Assembly: GCF_037325665.1 (NCBI RefSeq)
Contig: NC_090250.1
Span: 1,458,957-1,522,956, forward strand
DNA: 64,000 nucleotides
From: Littorina saxatilis
Lineage: Eukaryota; Mollusca; Gastropoda; Littorinimorpha; Littorinidae
Direction of reading: 5' to 3'
Shown: positions 22,794 through 35,700 of the stretch, piece after piece
Numbering within the stretch: the first letter of the stretch is position 1
Layout: every line of letters begins with the position of its first letter
The notes under the pieces: generated by a model
What the model saw: only the letters and a program-made list of their open reading frames with translations
What the model was told of the DNA's origin: nothing
The model's database searches: none
Made by a program: the position numbers and the translations under genes

Positions 22794-25700
22794 TTAGATG
22801 TCTGGAGGCGCCACGGTCAGCATGCCGGTTGTCTTCAAGACGTCGATCCCCTTGTGCAGAACACACACTCGACTGTAGTTCAGTCGCACCAGCTCATTGG
22901 CAAACTGGAACAGAAACAAAAGTCCACAAAGGGAATGATCTTTCTTTATTTGGTGTTTCACGTCGTTTTCAACCACGAAGGTTATATCGCAACGGGGAAA
23001 GGGGGGAGATGGGATAGAGCCACTTGTCAATTGTTTCTTGTTCACAAAAGCACTAATCAAAAATTTGCTCCAGGGGCTTGCAACGTAGTACAATATATTA
23101 CCTTACTGGGAGAATGCAAGTTTCCAGTACAAAGGACTTAACATTTCTTACATACTGCTTGACTAAAATCTTTACAAAAATTGACTATATTCTATACAAG
23201 AAACACTTAAGGGTAAAAGGAGAAACAGAATCCGTTAGTCGCCTCTTACGACATGCTGGGGAGCATTGGGTAAATTCTTCCCCCTAACCCGCGGGGGGTA
23301 CAAAGGGAATGAGAAATAAAACATGACCACATACCCGCCTATTATATACAGTGGGACCCCCATCATAACACTCCCTCTTTGTTAACATCTGATTTTTTTT
23401 TAGGTCTTAAAATGGGGGTAAATTTACAGAGGTTATGAACAGAAACCTAAAGTCAAGTCGCGTAAGGCGAAAATACAACATTTAGTCAAGTAGCTGTCGA
23501 ACTCACAGAATGAAACTGAACGCAATGCAACGCAGCAAGACCGTATACTCATAGCATCGTCAGTCCACCGCTCATGGCAAAGGCAGTGAAATTGACAAGA
23601 AGAGCGGGGTAGTAGTTGCGCTGAGAAGGATAGCACGCTTTTCTGTAAATCTCTTCGTTTTAAACTTTCTGAGCGTGTTTTCAATCCAAACATATCATAT
23701 CTATATGTTTTTGGAATCAGGAACCGACAAGGAATAAGATGAAAGTGTTTTTAAATTGATTTCGAAAATTTAATTTTGATCATAATTTTTATATTCTTAA
23801 TTTTCAGAGCTTGTTTTTAATCCAAATATAACATATTTATATGTTTTTGGAATCAGAAAATGACGGAGAATAAGATGAACGTAAATTTGGATCGTTTTAT
23901 AAAAAAAATGATTTTTTTACAATTTTCAGATTTTTAATGACCAAAGTCATTAATTAATTTTTAAGCCACCAAGCTTGAAATGCAATCCGGGCTTCGTCAA
24001 AGATTACTTGACCAAAATTTCAACCAATTTGGTTGAAAAATGAGAGCGTGACAGTGCCGCCTCAACTTTCACGAAAAGCCGGATATGACGTCATCAAAGA
24101 CATTTATCAAAAAAATGAAAAAAACGTCTGAGGATATCATACCCAGGAACTCTCATGTCAAATTTCATAAAGATCGGTCCAGTAGTTTAGTCTGAATCGC
24201 TCTACACACACACACAGACAGACAGACACACATACATCACGACCCTCGTCTCGATTTCCCCCCCCCCCCCCCCTCTATGTTAAAACATTTAGTCAAAACT
24301 TTACTAAATGTAAAAAAAAAGAGGGAGTCTGAAATTGGGGGGGAGGGGTACCACTGTACTATTTCTTGGACTTAAATGTACAGTCTTGACTTTGTTTGAA
24401 CAGTCTAATTGACTGCTAACCGTAGTTTCTCAATATGTAAGATCCTGGAATACTGGTCTTCACAAATTATTAACTTTTTCGCGACATGCCGCCCGAATAC
24501 AAGCGTTGACTGATCATGCCGTTGTCAGCACGCCGCCAGAATCCGTGCGTAAGGTGCGTGAGTCACTTCGCCACACACCGCCATAATAGTAGCGTTGGAA
24601 GTGGAAAATACCACGCTGGGGATTTTCCATACGAAAACCCACGTGATAGGTTCAGAGGTCGGCTGCATTATCATACGCGACAAATAACTCCCAGAACAGT
24701 TGATTTCATTGGTTAGTTTGGATACTACAGGTCATTGACGACACCAACCCATGCCTTTGTTTCATATTTAGAATTCCAAAATGTCGCGAGTTGTCAGTGT
24801 TGTTGTTGCGAAGCGAAGCGGCGTGCAGAAGACAGGCAGTGTGTGCATCAAACAGTGTTGTTGTGATAGATGGATAAGTGAGTGATGAGGGTGAATGAGT
24901 TAGCCAAATCAAGAGCTCGAGGTGTCAATGCTACTTTGGCCAAAACCCAATGCAAGCGGACGGACGCGATTCTGGTGCCGGGAATGTGCTGTGGCCACAT
25001 GGCTGTGGCGCTTTGTGTTGAGCCGTGCTTCGAAGTGTGGCACACAAAGAAGGATGTTCTCCGTGCATAAACCGAGTTCTAAACAAGTCATTTATACAAA
25101 AACTGTAAATACTGTGACAGCAAGTGTTTCTTTTCTTCTATGGATAAAACCCAACGCAATGGGACTCGATTCTGGTGCCTGGAATATGGTGTGGCGTTTT
25201 GCGTTGAGCTGTGCTTCCAAGTGTGGCACTGTAAATACTGTGACAGCAAGTGTTTCTTTTCTTCTACATGGATATATTCATCATAGTCATCACCCAGTCA
25301 TCTCATTGTCTCATTCAGGTTAGTAAATTCTTTTTTGAGTATTCACTAACAACATTTTGTGCATATTTTCAAACATGTCTGTAGTATTTATGTGGTGCCT
25401 CTGGACTTTTTTTAATTTAAATTGTTGACATTTTCAATAGCATACCACACAAACACAACAAGCCTTTTGACAAATACAAAGTACATTTCTGAAACAATGA
25501 AAGATCTTTCTTTAATTGTGTGCAAAAAGTAAGTCTCCACATGTACTAGTTTTTTTACAATATTTTTTTCAAAATACAATATTTTTTTCAAAATTTCCCA
25601 ATTTTGGTTGTCAGAAGGCTATTTATTGACATTTTCAATAGCATACCACACAAACACAACAAGCCTTTTGACAAATACAAAGTACATTTCTGAAACAATG

Positions 25701-28700
25701 AAAGATCTTTCTTTAATTGTGTGCAAAAAGTAAATCTCCACATGTACTAGTTTTTTTACAATATTTTTTTCAAAATACAATATTTTTTTCAAAATGTCCC
25801 AATTTTGGTTGTCAGCAGGCTATTTATATGCTTTGGCTCAGGCGTTCTGAGTGTATAGTCATGTCATAGGGTGGACGTGTTGAATGAGTTAAGGAGCAAT
25901 ATATCTTATGTTCTAAGATGAAAAATGCACTTGGCAGATTATGACTACTTTAGTTAAAAAACCACTATCAAGGAAAATAGCCTTTAAATTTTAGTGCATT
26001 AGTGCAACTCTTGAAATAATGTTCTGTTCACACCTCAAGGAAAATTAAATGATTTTCAGCTTGTCTTTTTTTAAATTTATTGTCTTGACATCAAAGTTGA
26101 ATAGGCAGCTCCCCCGCAAGCGGCGTCTTAATGGCAGGGTAAAAACAGTCATACACGTAAAAACCCACATGTGCTATAATATGAGTGAACGTGGGAGTTT
26201 CAGCCCATGAACGAAGAAGAAGAAGAAAACATAGCACCACTCACATTTGCTGCATTGCGTCCACGGTTGCCAATGACAACGACGATCTGGTTGCGGCGAC
26301 TGTTGAGCGTGTTGACAGCAGGACAGGGAGACAACTCTCCCTCAGGGGAGAACGCCGTCATGAACGGAATGTTGATGCTGCCCGCAATCATTCCCTTGCG
26401 GTATCTTGCACACACTCAGGAAACTTAATTCTTCATGTACATTCACTTTCATATTTGTCAAAAGTGCAGAACGGCAAAGTATGTCACCGTGTTGATAACA
26501 TGGCTGTCCACCATCAACCTCAATACACCTTAAGACTCAAATCAATTTGGTGAAGTTAAGTCGCAAAGTCTACTTTCCGAAGCTGGCTATACAACGTTTT
26601 TGCTTTTTCATTCTCACCCATACAGCTTCTAAACTATGCCAACAGGTAGCTCAGTTGGTAGAGCACTGGACTTGTGATCCTAAGGTCACAGGTTCGAATC
26701 CCGCCAGGGGCTGACACGGATAAACTTTAAGTGCAAGCTCAGAGACGGTATCCATGTCCCACCCTCGTGTCACCACAGTGGCTTGTAAATGACCTCGGTC
26801 ATACTGCCATAAGTGCAGGTGGCTGATTACACCTAAACACGCACACACCTGGGTAGCGCGACTCTTGTTGCTGCTAGCTTTCCACTGGGAGGAAGCGACC
26901 CCAATTTCTCAGCACTAGGATAATAATAGAGTAAATCAAATGAAAAATGAAAATGAAAAAATCCCAACAAAGGATACTCTTCATGCGATCTGACGTCGAC
27001 CATGAGGATCATGGGCTTGCTGTTGAGACGTTTCTTGGAGGGGCTGCGAGAATATGCTGGGCCGGACAGCTCCCCCAGTTCTATCAAGTCCTCGGCCGAG
27101 ATGCGCGGACATTTCTCTGCCTTCAGCTCCTCCACTGTGATTGGCTCCATGGACTGAAAAAGTGAAAGGAGCTTTCAAAAATACGGATCAGATGACGGCT
27201 TCAACAAGAGTCCATGGACTGCAAGAATGAAGAGTCAAAATCATCTCATGATGTATCCTGCTTTTCACTCTTCTTCACTTTATCTTTATTTTATAACATC
27301 ATTATTGAGCATGTCTTTACATTGGTATGCCACACTGACAAACTAATGTAGGCCTGATCCACCCACACCCATCTCCACCAACACATACTCGCACACCTGC
27401 ATTTCAAGACACATATGTGACCCTCCACCACGGAATGAGTCGCATGTCACCTTTGCATGATGTTCATAATTTTACATTTTCCTAAAGAGTTTTTTATGCT
27501 CTATCCAGTGGTGAAAACAGTTTTAGAAAAGAGCAAAAACTGTTTGAGTTATAAGCATGTAACTAAGGTGACCCTCACACTGTTCCCAGACACTCCCCGG
27601 ACTTCTATTAAGCCTAGCGCAGAACCGCGTGAGGTGACATGCGACTCATTTCGTGGTGGAGGGTCACATATACACACAGATTCGTCCAAAACCTCACTCC
27701 CATCCCCCTAGGGAGGGTAAGTCTTAAATTGCAGGTGGGGGGGGGGGGGTCTTCAAAGGTGGGTTCAACTGTACTGTGTCCATTAAATAAATCAGTACCG
27801 TACTTTCCGGGTGACAAGGCGCTACAGCGCATAAGGCGCACCCCCTTCTTTTTAACAAAAATTGTAATCCAGTCACCCATTGGGCGCAGGGGGCCGATAG
27901 GGCGCACCAAAATTGAAAAAGTATACCGGTAACAAACGGTCGAAGAATGAAAATAAGCCGCACATCAAAGGAAGAATACAGAGTGGAAATGACCCAGTTT
28001 TTGCCATGAGAGGTGGTTCCCCTGTCATATCTGAGAGAGGAAACACTTCCTGCACCGGGGTCAGTGACCGGTCAGTGACCGAGTTTAACAGAGTGGAAAT
28101 ATGTGTGCTCTGTGTGTGCGGCGAGATCAAAGGCAGGTCCATTGTGATAGCTGGGTGGCTTGAGAGCTCGAGGAAACTTGGCCAGGGCAGTACCTAGTAG
28201 CTGAAACATGCATTATCACAAGTTGTTTGACTGGTACTCAGGCGGTCTCTTTGATTTTTTTCGTATTTCATACACGGATTAGGCGCTTCGTTATACAAGA
28301 CGCAGGGGTCGAACTCGAGGAAAAAAGTCGCGCCTTATGACCCGGAAAGTACGGTAAGCATAGCAGACACATGCACAGATTAGATATGACACGAAAGGTA
28401 CAGTGGAACCCCCCTTTTAAGACCTCCAAAAATCTGAGATAATTGGGTGTTTATAAGGAGGGTCAGTTTTAAATGGGGGATAACTGTACAGACGTTATGA
28501 ACAGAAAATCTGAGAAAACAAGGTCTTGAAAAGGAGGGAGTCTTAAATTGGGGGGTCTTAAAAGGGGGGTTCCACTGTATCTAGTTCTTCTGGCAAGACT
28601 AACCAGTTCGCATTGCGGCTGTTCGTGGTAGTCCCGGCTGTAGTAGGAGACGTTGGGACGATCTTCCCCCTTGTTCTGCTGCTTGCTGGTTTTGTTGTGC

Positions 28701-28776
28701 TGCCGGTATGCAGCGCTCTTTGGTGTGGCGCAGAAAATCCTTATGGAGTCTTGCACGCAGCGCTCAATGTCAATTT
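22794..28776 (-). CDS. TBCK: TBCK exons 22-25: linker and rhodanese-like domain, C terminus
   Basis: Residues about 688-893. Exon 22 encodes a polar linker after [13 protein letters not shown]. Exon 23 has [15 protein letters not shown] then the rhodanese strand [13 protein letters not shown]; exon 24 has [17 protein letters not shown] and [15 protein letters not shown]; exon 25 ends [13 protein letters not shown]...APPDI. The active-site loop position (VIGNRGRN) has no cysteine, so the domain is probably a catalytically dead rhodanese fold, as in human TBCK. The last exon lies between a SINE-B 34 nt upstream of its acceptor and a SINE-A immediately after the stop. Confidence 0.94.
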
Positions 28777-29540
28777 CTGTTAACAAATATTGTCGTAAAT
28801 GTTGTGAACTTTGGTATAAACGATTCTATTCGGATAATTGCAAATAACAAAGCCGCACACAAATCAATTATATTTTGTGAATTTTCTCTTCTCTTCCTAA
28901 CATAAATATCTTTCCCATGCATTTTCTGTACAAATACAAATTTTAGTCTTCTTTTCTTTTCTCACTTGAAAATGTTATCACTTTTTCATATAACCACCAC
29001 CATTAACCTGCTCTGTTTCCATAAACAGAAAATCTGTAAAATCAAGTCTTACAAAGAGGAAGTCTTAAATCGGGGGTGGGGGGGGGGGGGTGAGTGTGTA
29101 CGTGTGTCTTAAAATGGGGGTTCCACTGTACACAAGACAAAGCAAAACGCGTGTTTACCGGGCAGGTCAGAGAAGAGGAGGATGCACTCGTTGAAGCCGA
29201 ACGACAGGAGTCGGTCACGCAGCTGGTACAAGATGGCTACCCCAATGCACAGTGGGAAGGAGGAGTTGCCTAGCAACAACGTGTCCCACAGGTGAAGGAT
29301 CTTGTGCATGGGAAACACGTCTGAAATACAAATAAACCAAACAAGAGCACACAGTGAGCACATACTAAAAAAGCAGCACATTATACAAAATCACAAAAAT
29401 AAATCAGATTTGTTATTCGAACGCATAAATTTAGACAACACAAAGCATTCACAAACACGTATTCAACGTTCTTATAACTAACCTTTCTTGTTTGGTGTGT
29501 GGAGATGCACACACAGACACAAATACACATAAACATTATG

Positions 29541-29577
<37 letters not shown>

Positions 29578-32500
29578 GTGGTTACTTACGTGCATACATA
29601 GTCAGGAACCAAGGAATGGCGTACAGCTGAAAAGAATAAAAGACTCTGTGTTACAATATTTTCATCAAGTGCAATCGCCCTGGCAGTTAATTGTCATTAC
29701 ATTATGCCATTCCTTCCTGCAAAAAATTCAACGTTGCATGTACACATGGTAGCCCAAGAGCAGCATTCAGAACCAGAGGAAAATTAAGTATCACCATACT
29801 GCACTGTGGGATGGATGGAACTGAAAATATATAAGGCAGACACCAAATATCCACTTGGTCCTTTCGACTTTTCACCATCAGAAAAAAGTTTTTTTTCTTG
29901 CTCACGGGTGCTTTAGGGGGCATTAAGTTAACACACAGACTTGTTCAGAGAACATCTGCATACATTTTCATCACGCACACAGAAAGGTCGAAGAAAGGAA
30001 TCTAATTACACCTCCCTGTTGCATATTCAAGATCTTCTTCTTCTTCTGCGTTCATGGGTTGAAACTCCCAAATACACTTGTGTTTTTTGCACGAAAGGGT
30101 TTTTACGTGTGTGACCGTTTTTACCCCGCCATTTAGGTAGCCACACGCCGCTTTCGGGGGAATAAGTTTTGGTATTTTTGTGTTTCTATAACCCACCGAA
30201 CTCTGTCTCTGCTTGGGAGGCCAGCCATCTTATCCACTAGGCCAGTGCACCCGACATTCAACATCTAACTCATTTTTGGATCTAATGTGTAAAACGTCAG
30301 AACACAAAAAAGTGGGCTTACATCAGGAATGAATCCGATGCCCTCCAGGTGGTTGCTGAGCTCAGGCTCATGGAATGTAATCAGGTGAGCGAACACGGCC
30401 AGGTACTCTGTCACAGGTAAGTCAGAGATAAAGTGGAACGTTTTCTCAAAAGACATTCCCCTATCCTGTGTCTGGAACACGAGGACAGGAGCACAAGTGG
30501 ATAGCTTGCCTCCATAAAAGCAAGGGAGGTCACTCTTTCCAAACCCATACAAACCCGACCAGAGTTATTTCCAAATATCGTCTATTTACATGTTCTATGC
30601 AATACTCTGGCTCATAATCATCAGGCTATTCAGCTAGATGGTTGTAGAGTTCTGATGAACGGAAACATTTTTGTTCGCAAGTAATAACAATTAAAAAACA
30701 TTTTTTATTTAAAAATAAATAAAAATATAATAATAGAACATTTATGTAGCGTTTCTCTACAGCTCAAAGCGCTTTACAATGTAACATTCATTAAAGATAG
30801 ATTAAAAAAAACACTGCCCAACCTCCCCCCCAACCTCTCCCCCCCCCCCCAAAACAAAAAATAGACACAAAACATCCTGGGAGTTTACCTTGTATGATGG
30901 GCGAGTTGTCCTTCAGGAAGAACTTGTTGAGATATTTGGGAATGAAACGAGACAAGCAGGCGTAGGCCAGAGCTGCAATCACAAAGACAAGTTCTTTCAT
31001 TTCATTTCCTTGCTGTGAAATTCAGGTTGCTTCCTCGCGGTGGAAAGCTAGCAGCAACAAGTCTTCTCTCTTCATAAATCACATACAGCCATGCGCGCAT
31101 GTACACTCTCTCACACACACTATCTCTTTCTCTCTCTGCCTGTGTTCTATTCACCTATGGAACAAGCTTTCGACGCTGACGTCTTTTCATTTCTACGGCA
31201 CTCATTTCGTCATTGATCATTACCTCGCCGGCATCTTGCAAGTTTCAGTTTCTTTGTCTCTCTGTCTGCTTAAATGACCACTGGGTCGACATTCTGTAAA
31301 TGTAACATTTTGTTTTGTCAAAGGGGTGTTGCAGGTAGCTCTGTCTCCTCCTTGGGGATGAAGCTACCAGGGGAAGGGATTGTGTTGGAGGTGCGGGTAG
31401 AGGGGTAGCCCTCCCGGTGCTCCCCCTTGGACCTCCCTAGTCTAGGACCCTGGGTCTTCGCGAGGTGGCCTTTGTGGCGTAATCCCTCCGGACTAGCATA
31501 ACGTTTCCCTATCCCAAGACCGACCGTGCGTGGTCTATGACCACATCCTCTACGAGGTGACCCTATCAACTAGGCAGCGCAAGCCCCTAGGCAAAACACG
31601 GCGGATCTAGAGGAGAGAACCTCGATAAAAAACCTGAGCTGCCATGAAGACGGAGCATGTTGGCTGAGGACAGCGGGCAGACCTCCTGTGCCGACACCCA
31701 TCTACAGGAGAAAACCAGGCATGCACGCATCAAACCCAACATACGGGAACGCAGAAGAAGAAGAAAGTTTTGTCAATAACTAAACGTTCCAATAACCGAC
31801 AATTCTTGTGGTTTTTTTAATTTATCTTAGTATCCATCAATTTTTCCTCTGAATTCACATAACGCTAACTACCCACTTCTGCTGGCGTACCTTCATGGTT
31901 AAAGTTGAGGGCTAGGAAGGGAGCACACAGAGAGTCCAGGCCTTGCCAGTACACGTACTGCGGGTGACTGACCACCCAGGCTTTCAACACTCGCTTGAAC
32001 TTGTTGTGTGCTGTGGGGGACGACAGCAGCTCGTGGTATTGGTGGCACCGCGGGATGTCCACTTCAATCTGGTTCAGTGTAAAAATAATATGAAATACAT
32101 ATACAGTGGAACCCCCTTTTTAAGACACCCCAGCCCCCACCCCCCCTCCCCCCCCTCTCTCTCTTTTGAAGTTTCCCAGATTTTCTGATACTGGTGTCTG
32201 TAAGTTCACCTCCAGTGTAAGACTCCTTCCATTTTCAGACCTAATTTTTCATATCTGACAGGTACTTGCCTACACACACACACACCCAGACACACACACA
32301 CACACACACACACTCACACACACACAATCACACACACGCACACACACTCACACACACACTCACGCACAGACACACACACACTCACACACACACACACACA
32401 CACACTCACACACACACACACACTCACACACACACACACACACCCACAGCTTTGTCAGATACAGTAGAAGAAAAGCACAACTAGTCACAACCCACCTGTC

Positions 32501-32677
32501 GGTCTGTAGTGATGGGAGTCTCCTTGTCAATGTTGGCATATGTTCCTTCAATATCTCCCTGTCCATCCAGAAAACAAACAATTAGCACTGACAAGATACA
32601 AAACAATCATTCACACAATGTTACATTACCAATCTAGCAAATTGTTGTGATTCCTTTCTGCCAAGATGCATGCACAT

Positions 32678-32722
<45 letters not shown>

Positions 32723-35700
32723 AAGAAACCATCTCACATGAACACTCGCACACACACACATGAACACACACACACACCGCCAACCCCCCCCCCCCCACAC
32801 ACACACACACCCCCACACACTGACAGTCATTTCAACTCAATTACTGGGAATCAGCTTCAACAAAATAAAATTGCAGATGGTTATCTACTTCCTATCACTT
32901 TTCTGAGTAGAGAAACTGTTAACGACTGTCAATTTTTGTGTTTGTTACCTCCACCTCCAAGAGAGCTGCCCAGATGTGTGCTCGAACCAAGGGAGGAACA
33001 TCCACTCTGGCTTCCTTCCAGATGTGAGGCCGTTTGAAGGGGTATGCCTTCAGCAGCCGCTCGTACAAGATGATGCGATGGAACTGAGAATGAAAGGACA
33101 ATGACAATGACAATTTTTTAGTTACGAGGGTAATGGTATAAGCACAAAATGGTTGCTTTTTTACGACCAGCCCTAGCCCTAAAGAGGGATTAAACTAATA
33201 GCTAACGCTTAATGAGTAAAATATTACATTGAAAAAGTATGTCAAAAAATGGCTTTCGCACATGACTTGTTTTTGTACATCTTAGAGGAGAAAATGTGAG
33301 AGACTCTTGTCGAATGCCAGCCATTGTTTAAAAGGTACAATAAGACTGAAATCATTCAAAGAAATGTGAGTTGAAGACGTTGAGATAAATAAACTAACAA
33401 ACAGAAAACACCAAGATACTATTCCTATTCATTCATTCTAAATGCATACGACATGTGAAATAAAGTAAGCGAGAGTTATACAGAACCAGGCACATGAGAG
33501 AATAACAAGCATTGAAATAAACAAGCGACTTTCATCCTCAGGTGCCAGGAGATTGGTTCTGTATAACATGTCGTATGCATTTAGATCGCTTACTTCCCTC
33601 TGGGCGGGGATATAGCTCAGTTGGTAGTGCGCTGGATTTGTATTCAGTTGGCCGCTGTCAGCGTGAGTTCGATCCCAGGTTCGGCGGAAATTTATTTCAC
33701 AGAGTCAACTTTGTGTGCAGACTCTCTTCGGTGTCCGAACTCCCCCCCGTGTACACTACATTGGGTGTGCACGTTAAAGATCCCACGATTGACAAAAGGG
33801 TCTTTCCTGGCAAAATTGCTTAGGCACAGTTAATAATTGTCTACCTATACCCGTGTGGCTTGGAATAATAGGCCGTGAAAGGTAAATATGCGCCGAGATG
33901 GCTGCAATCTACTGGCCTTATATAAAATTCCATCTCACACGGCATCATTGCAGAGCGCCTAGAACTGTACCCACGGAATATGCGCGATATAAGCCTCATA
34001 TTGATTGATTGATAGTTATTTGATCTCTGAATAGCGCTCTGCTTCATTTGTTGAAGGTTCCATTCATTCATTGTTATATTTTAAGACTCCCTCCTTTTTA
34101 AGACCTTGTTTTCTCAGACTTTCTGTTCATAACCTCTGTAAAATTACCCCCATTTTAAGACTCCCTCCTTTTTAAGACCTTGTTTTCTCAGACTTTCTGT
34201 TCATAACCTCTGTAAAATTACCCCCATTTTAAGACTCCCTCCTTTTTAAGACCTTGTTTTCTCAGACTTTCTGTTCATAACCTCTGTAAAATTACCCCCA
34301 TTTTAAGACTCCCTCCTTTTTAAGACCCGATTTTCTCAGATTTGTGGAGGTCTTAAAAGGGGGTTCCACTGTATCTACTTGTCCTTGGGGAATTCCCTCT
34401 AGGAAATTCAGGCTGCTATCCCTGGGGATAGTGTGCAGTGACAGAGACACGCTACACAATTTTTGTCCCCTTGTGTCCCCCGTGTATTTATGTTTTCCAA
34501 CATTGAAAAGTAAATTTTAAGGGGCTTATTGTCCGTCAGGTCTTAATTGCCTATATTGGACATGAGTTGGTTTATACGATTCGAGTTTTACGCCCTCACG
34601 GCTTTTGGATGTATGCGTGTTTAGGTGGTATCAGCCATCTGCACTTATGGTAGAATGACCAAGATCTTTAACGTGCCATTGTGGTGACACGGGGGTGGGA
34701 GATGGATACCGTCTCTGGGTCTGCACATAAAGTTGACCCGTGTCCGTCCCGGCCCGGATTGGAACCAGCGACCTCTCGATCACAAGTCCAGGGCCCCCTT
34801 CCAACATTGACTGTGAGCTTGGGATCTTTATTGTGCGCATGTGTGCACACGGGGGTGTTGGGACACCGAGGAGAGTCTGCACAAAGTTGACTCTGGGAAA
34901 TAAATCACTTGCAGGATCAAACCCACACCCATAAAGACAGCCGTTTTTAAGTCAGTGCCACTTTAAAAAGAAAGAAAAGAAGTTATATAATGCACAAGTT
35001 TTCTCATCCAGATTTTAATTTTTTTCTTCGCAATTTTTTTTATTCAGATAAGGTTCCATGCATGCATTCAGGTTCACAGTATGGGAAAGGCAATTCAGGT
35101 TGACAGTATGGGAAAGGCAATTCAGGTTGACAGTATGGGAAAGGCAATTCAGGTTGACAGTATGGGAAAGGCAATTCAGGTTGACAGTATGGGAAAGGCA
35201 ATTCAGGTTGACAGTATGGGAAAGGCAATTCAGGTTGACAGTATGGGAAAGGCAATTCAGGTTGACAGTATGGGAAAGGCAATTCAGGTTCACAGTATGG
35301 GAAAGGCAATTCAGAATATTATGACATTAACAAAAACACCTTATGTATACAATGGCAGAAAATAAAGTGTTTTTTGGAATATAAAAGCAGGAAAGTGTGT
35401 GCAGTTATTCTTGTATCAGCTCTGTGTACGCAGCCCACTTATGAATGTATTTGTCATAACTCATTGTAATCTGATGTACTTGTTTGTCTTTTTTGTGTAC
35501 ATATGCAAGTTCTCTGAAGTACATGTTGAGAGTTGGTTGGACTTTAGTAAGTCTACACTTATAAACAAAAAATGTGACAATTAATAATATGTGTGAAAAA
35601 CCTTCATCGACTTTTGTCTTATTGTCATTGCCAAACAGTACAAGAGTAGGGTTCAAAGCAAGTCGGGTACAATTTACACATTTCTCCCTTAGGCAATTGA

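Larger units (their letters stand above)
24359..26111. other. TBCK intron 24, repeats only
   Basis: Apart from the duplications listed separately, a segment bounded by TCGCGACATG (24479) and ATGTCGCGAG (24781) may be an inverted-end element. No exon-like segment was recognised. Confidence 0.4.

Noticed and set aside
26643-26715. tRNA gene
   Set aside because: Continues directly into a SINE-G body found at three other places, so it is a SINE head.
35015-35365. Long overlapping ORFs on both strands
   Set aside because: Produced by the 27-bp satellite, whose unit length is a multiple of three.
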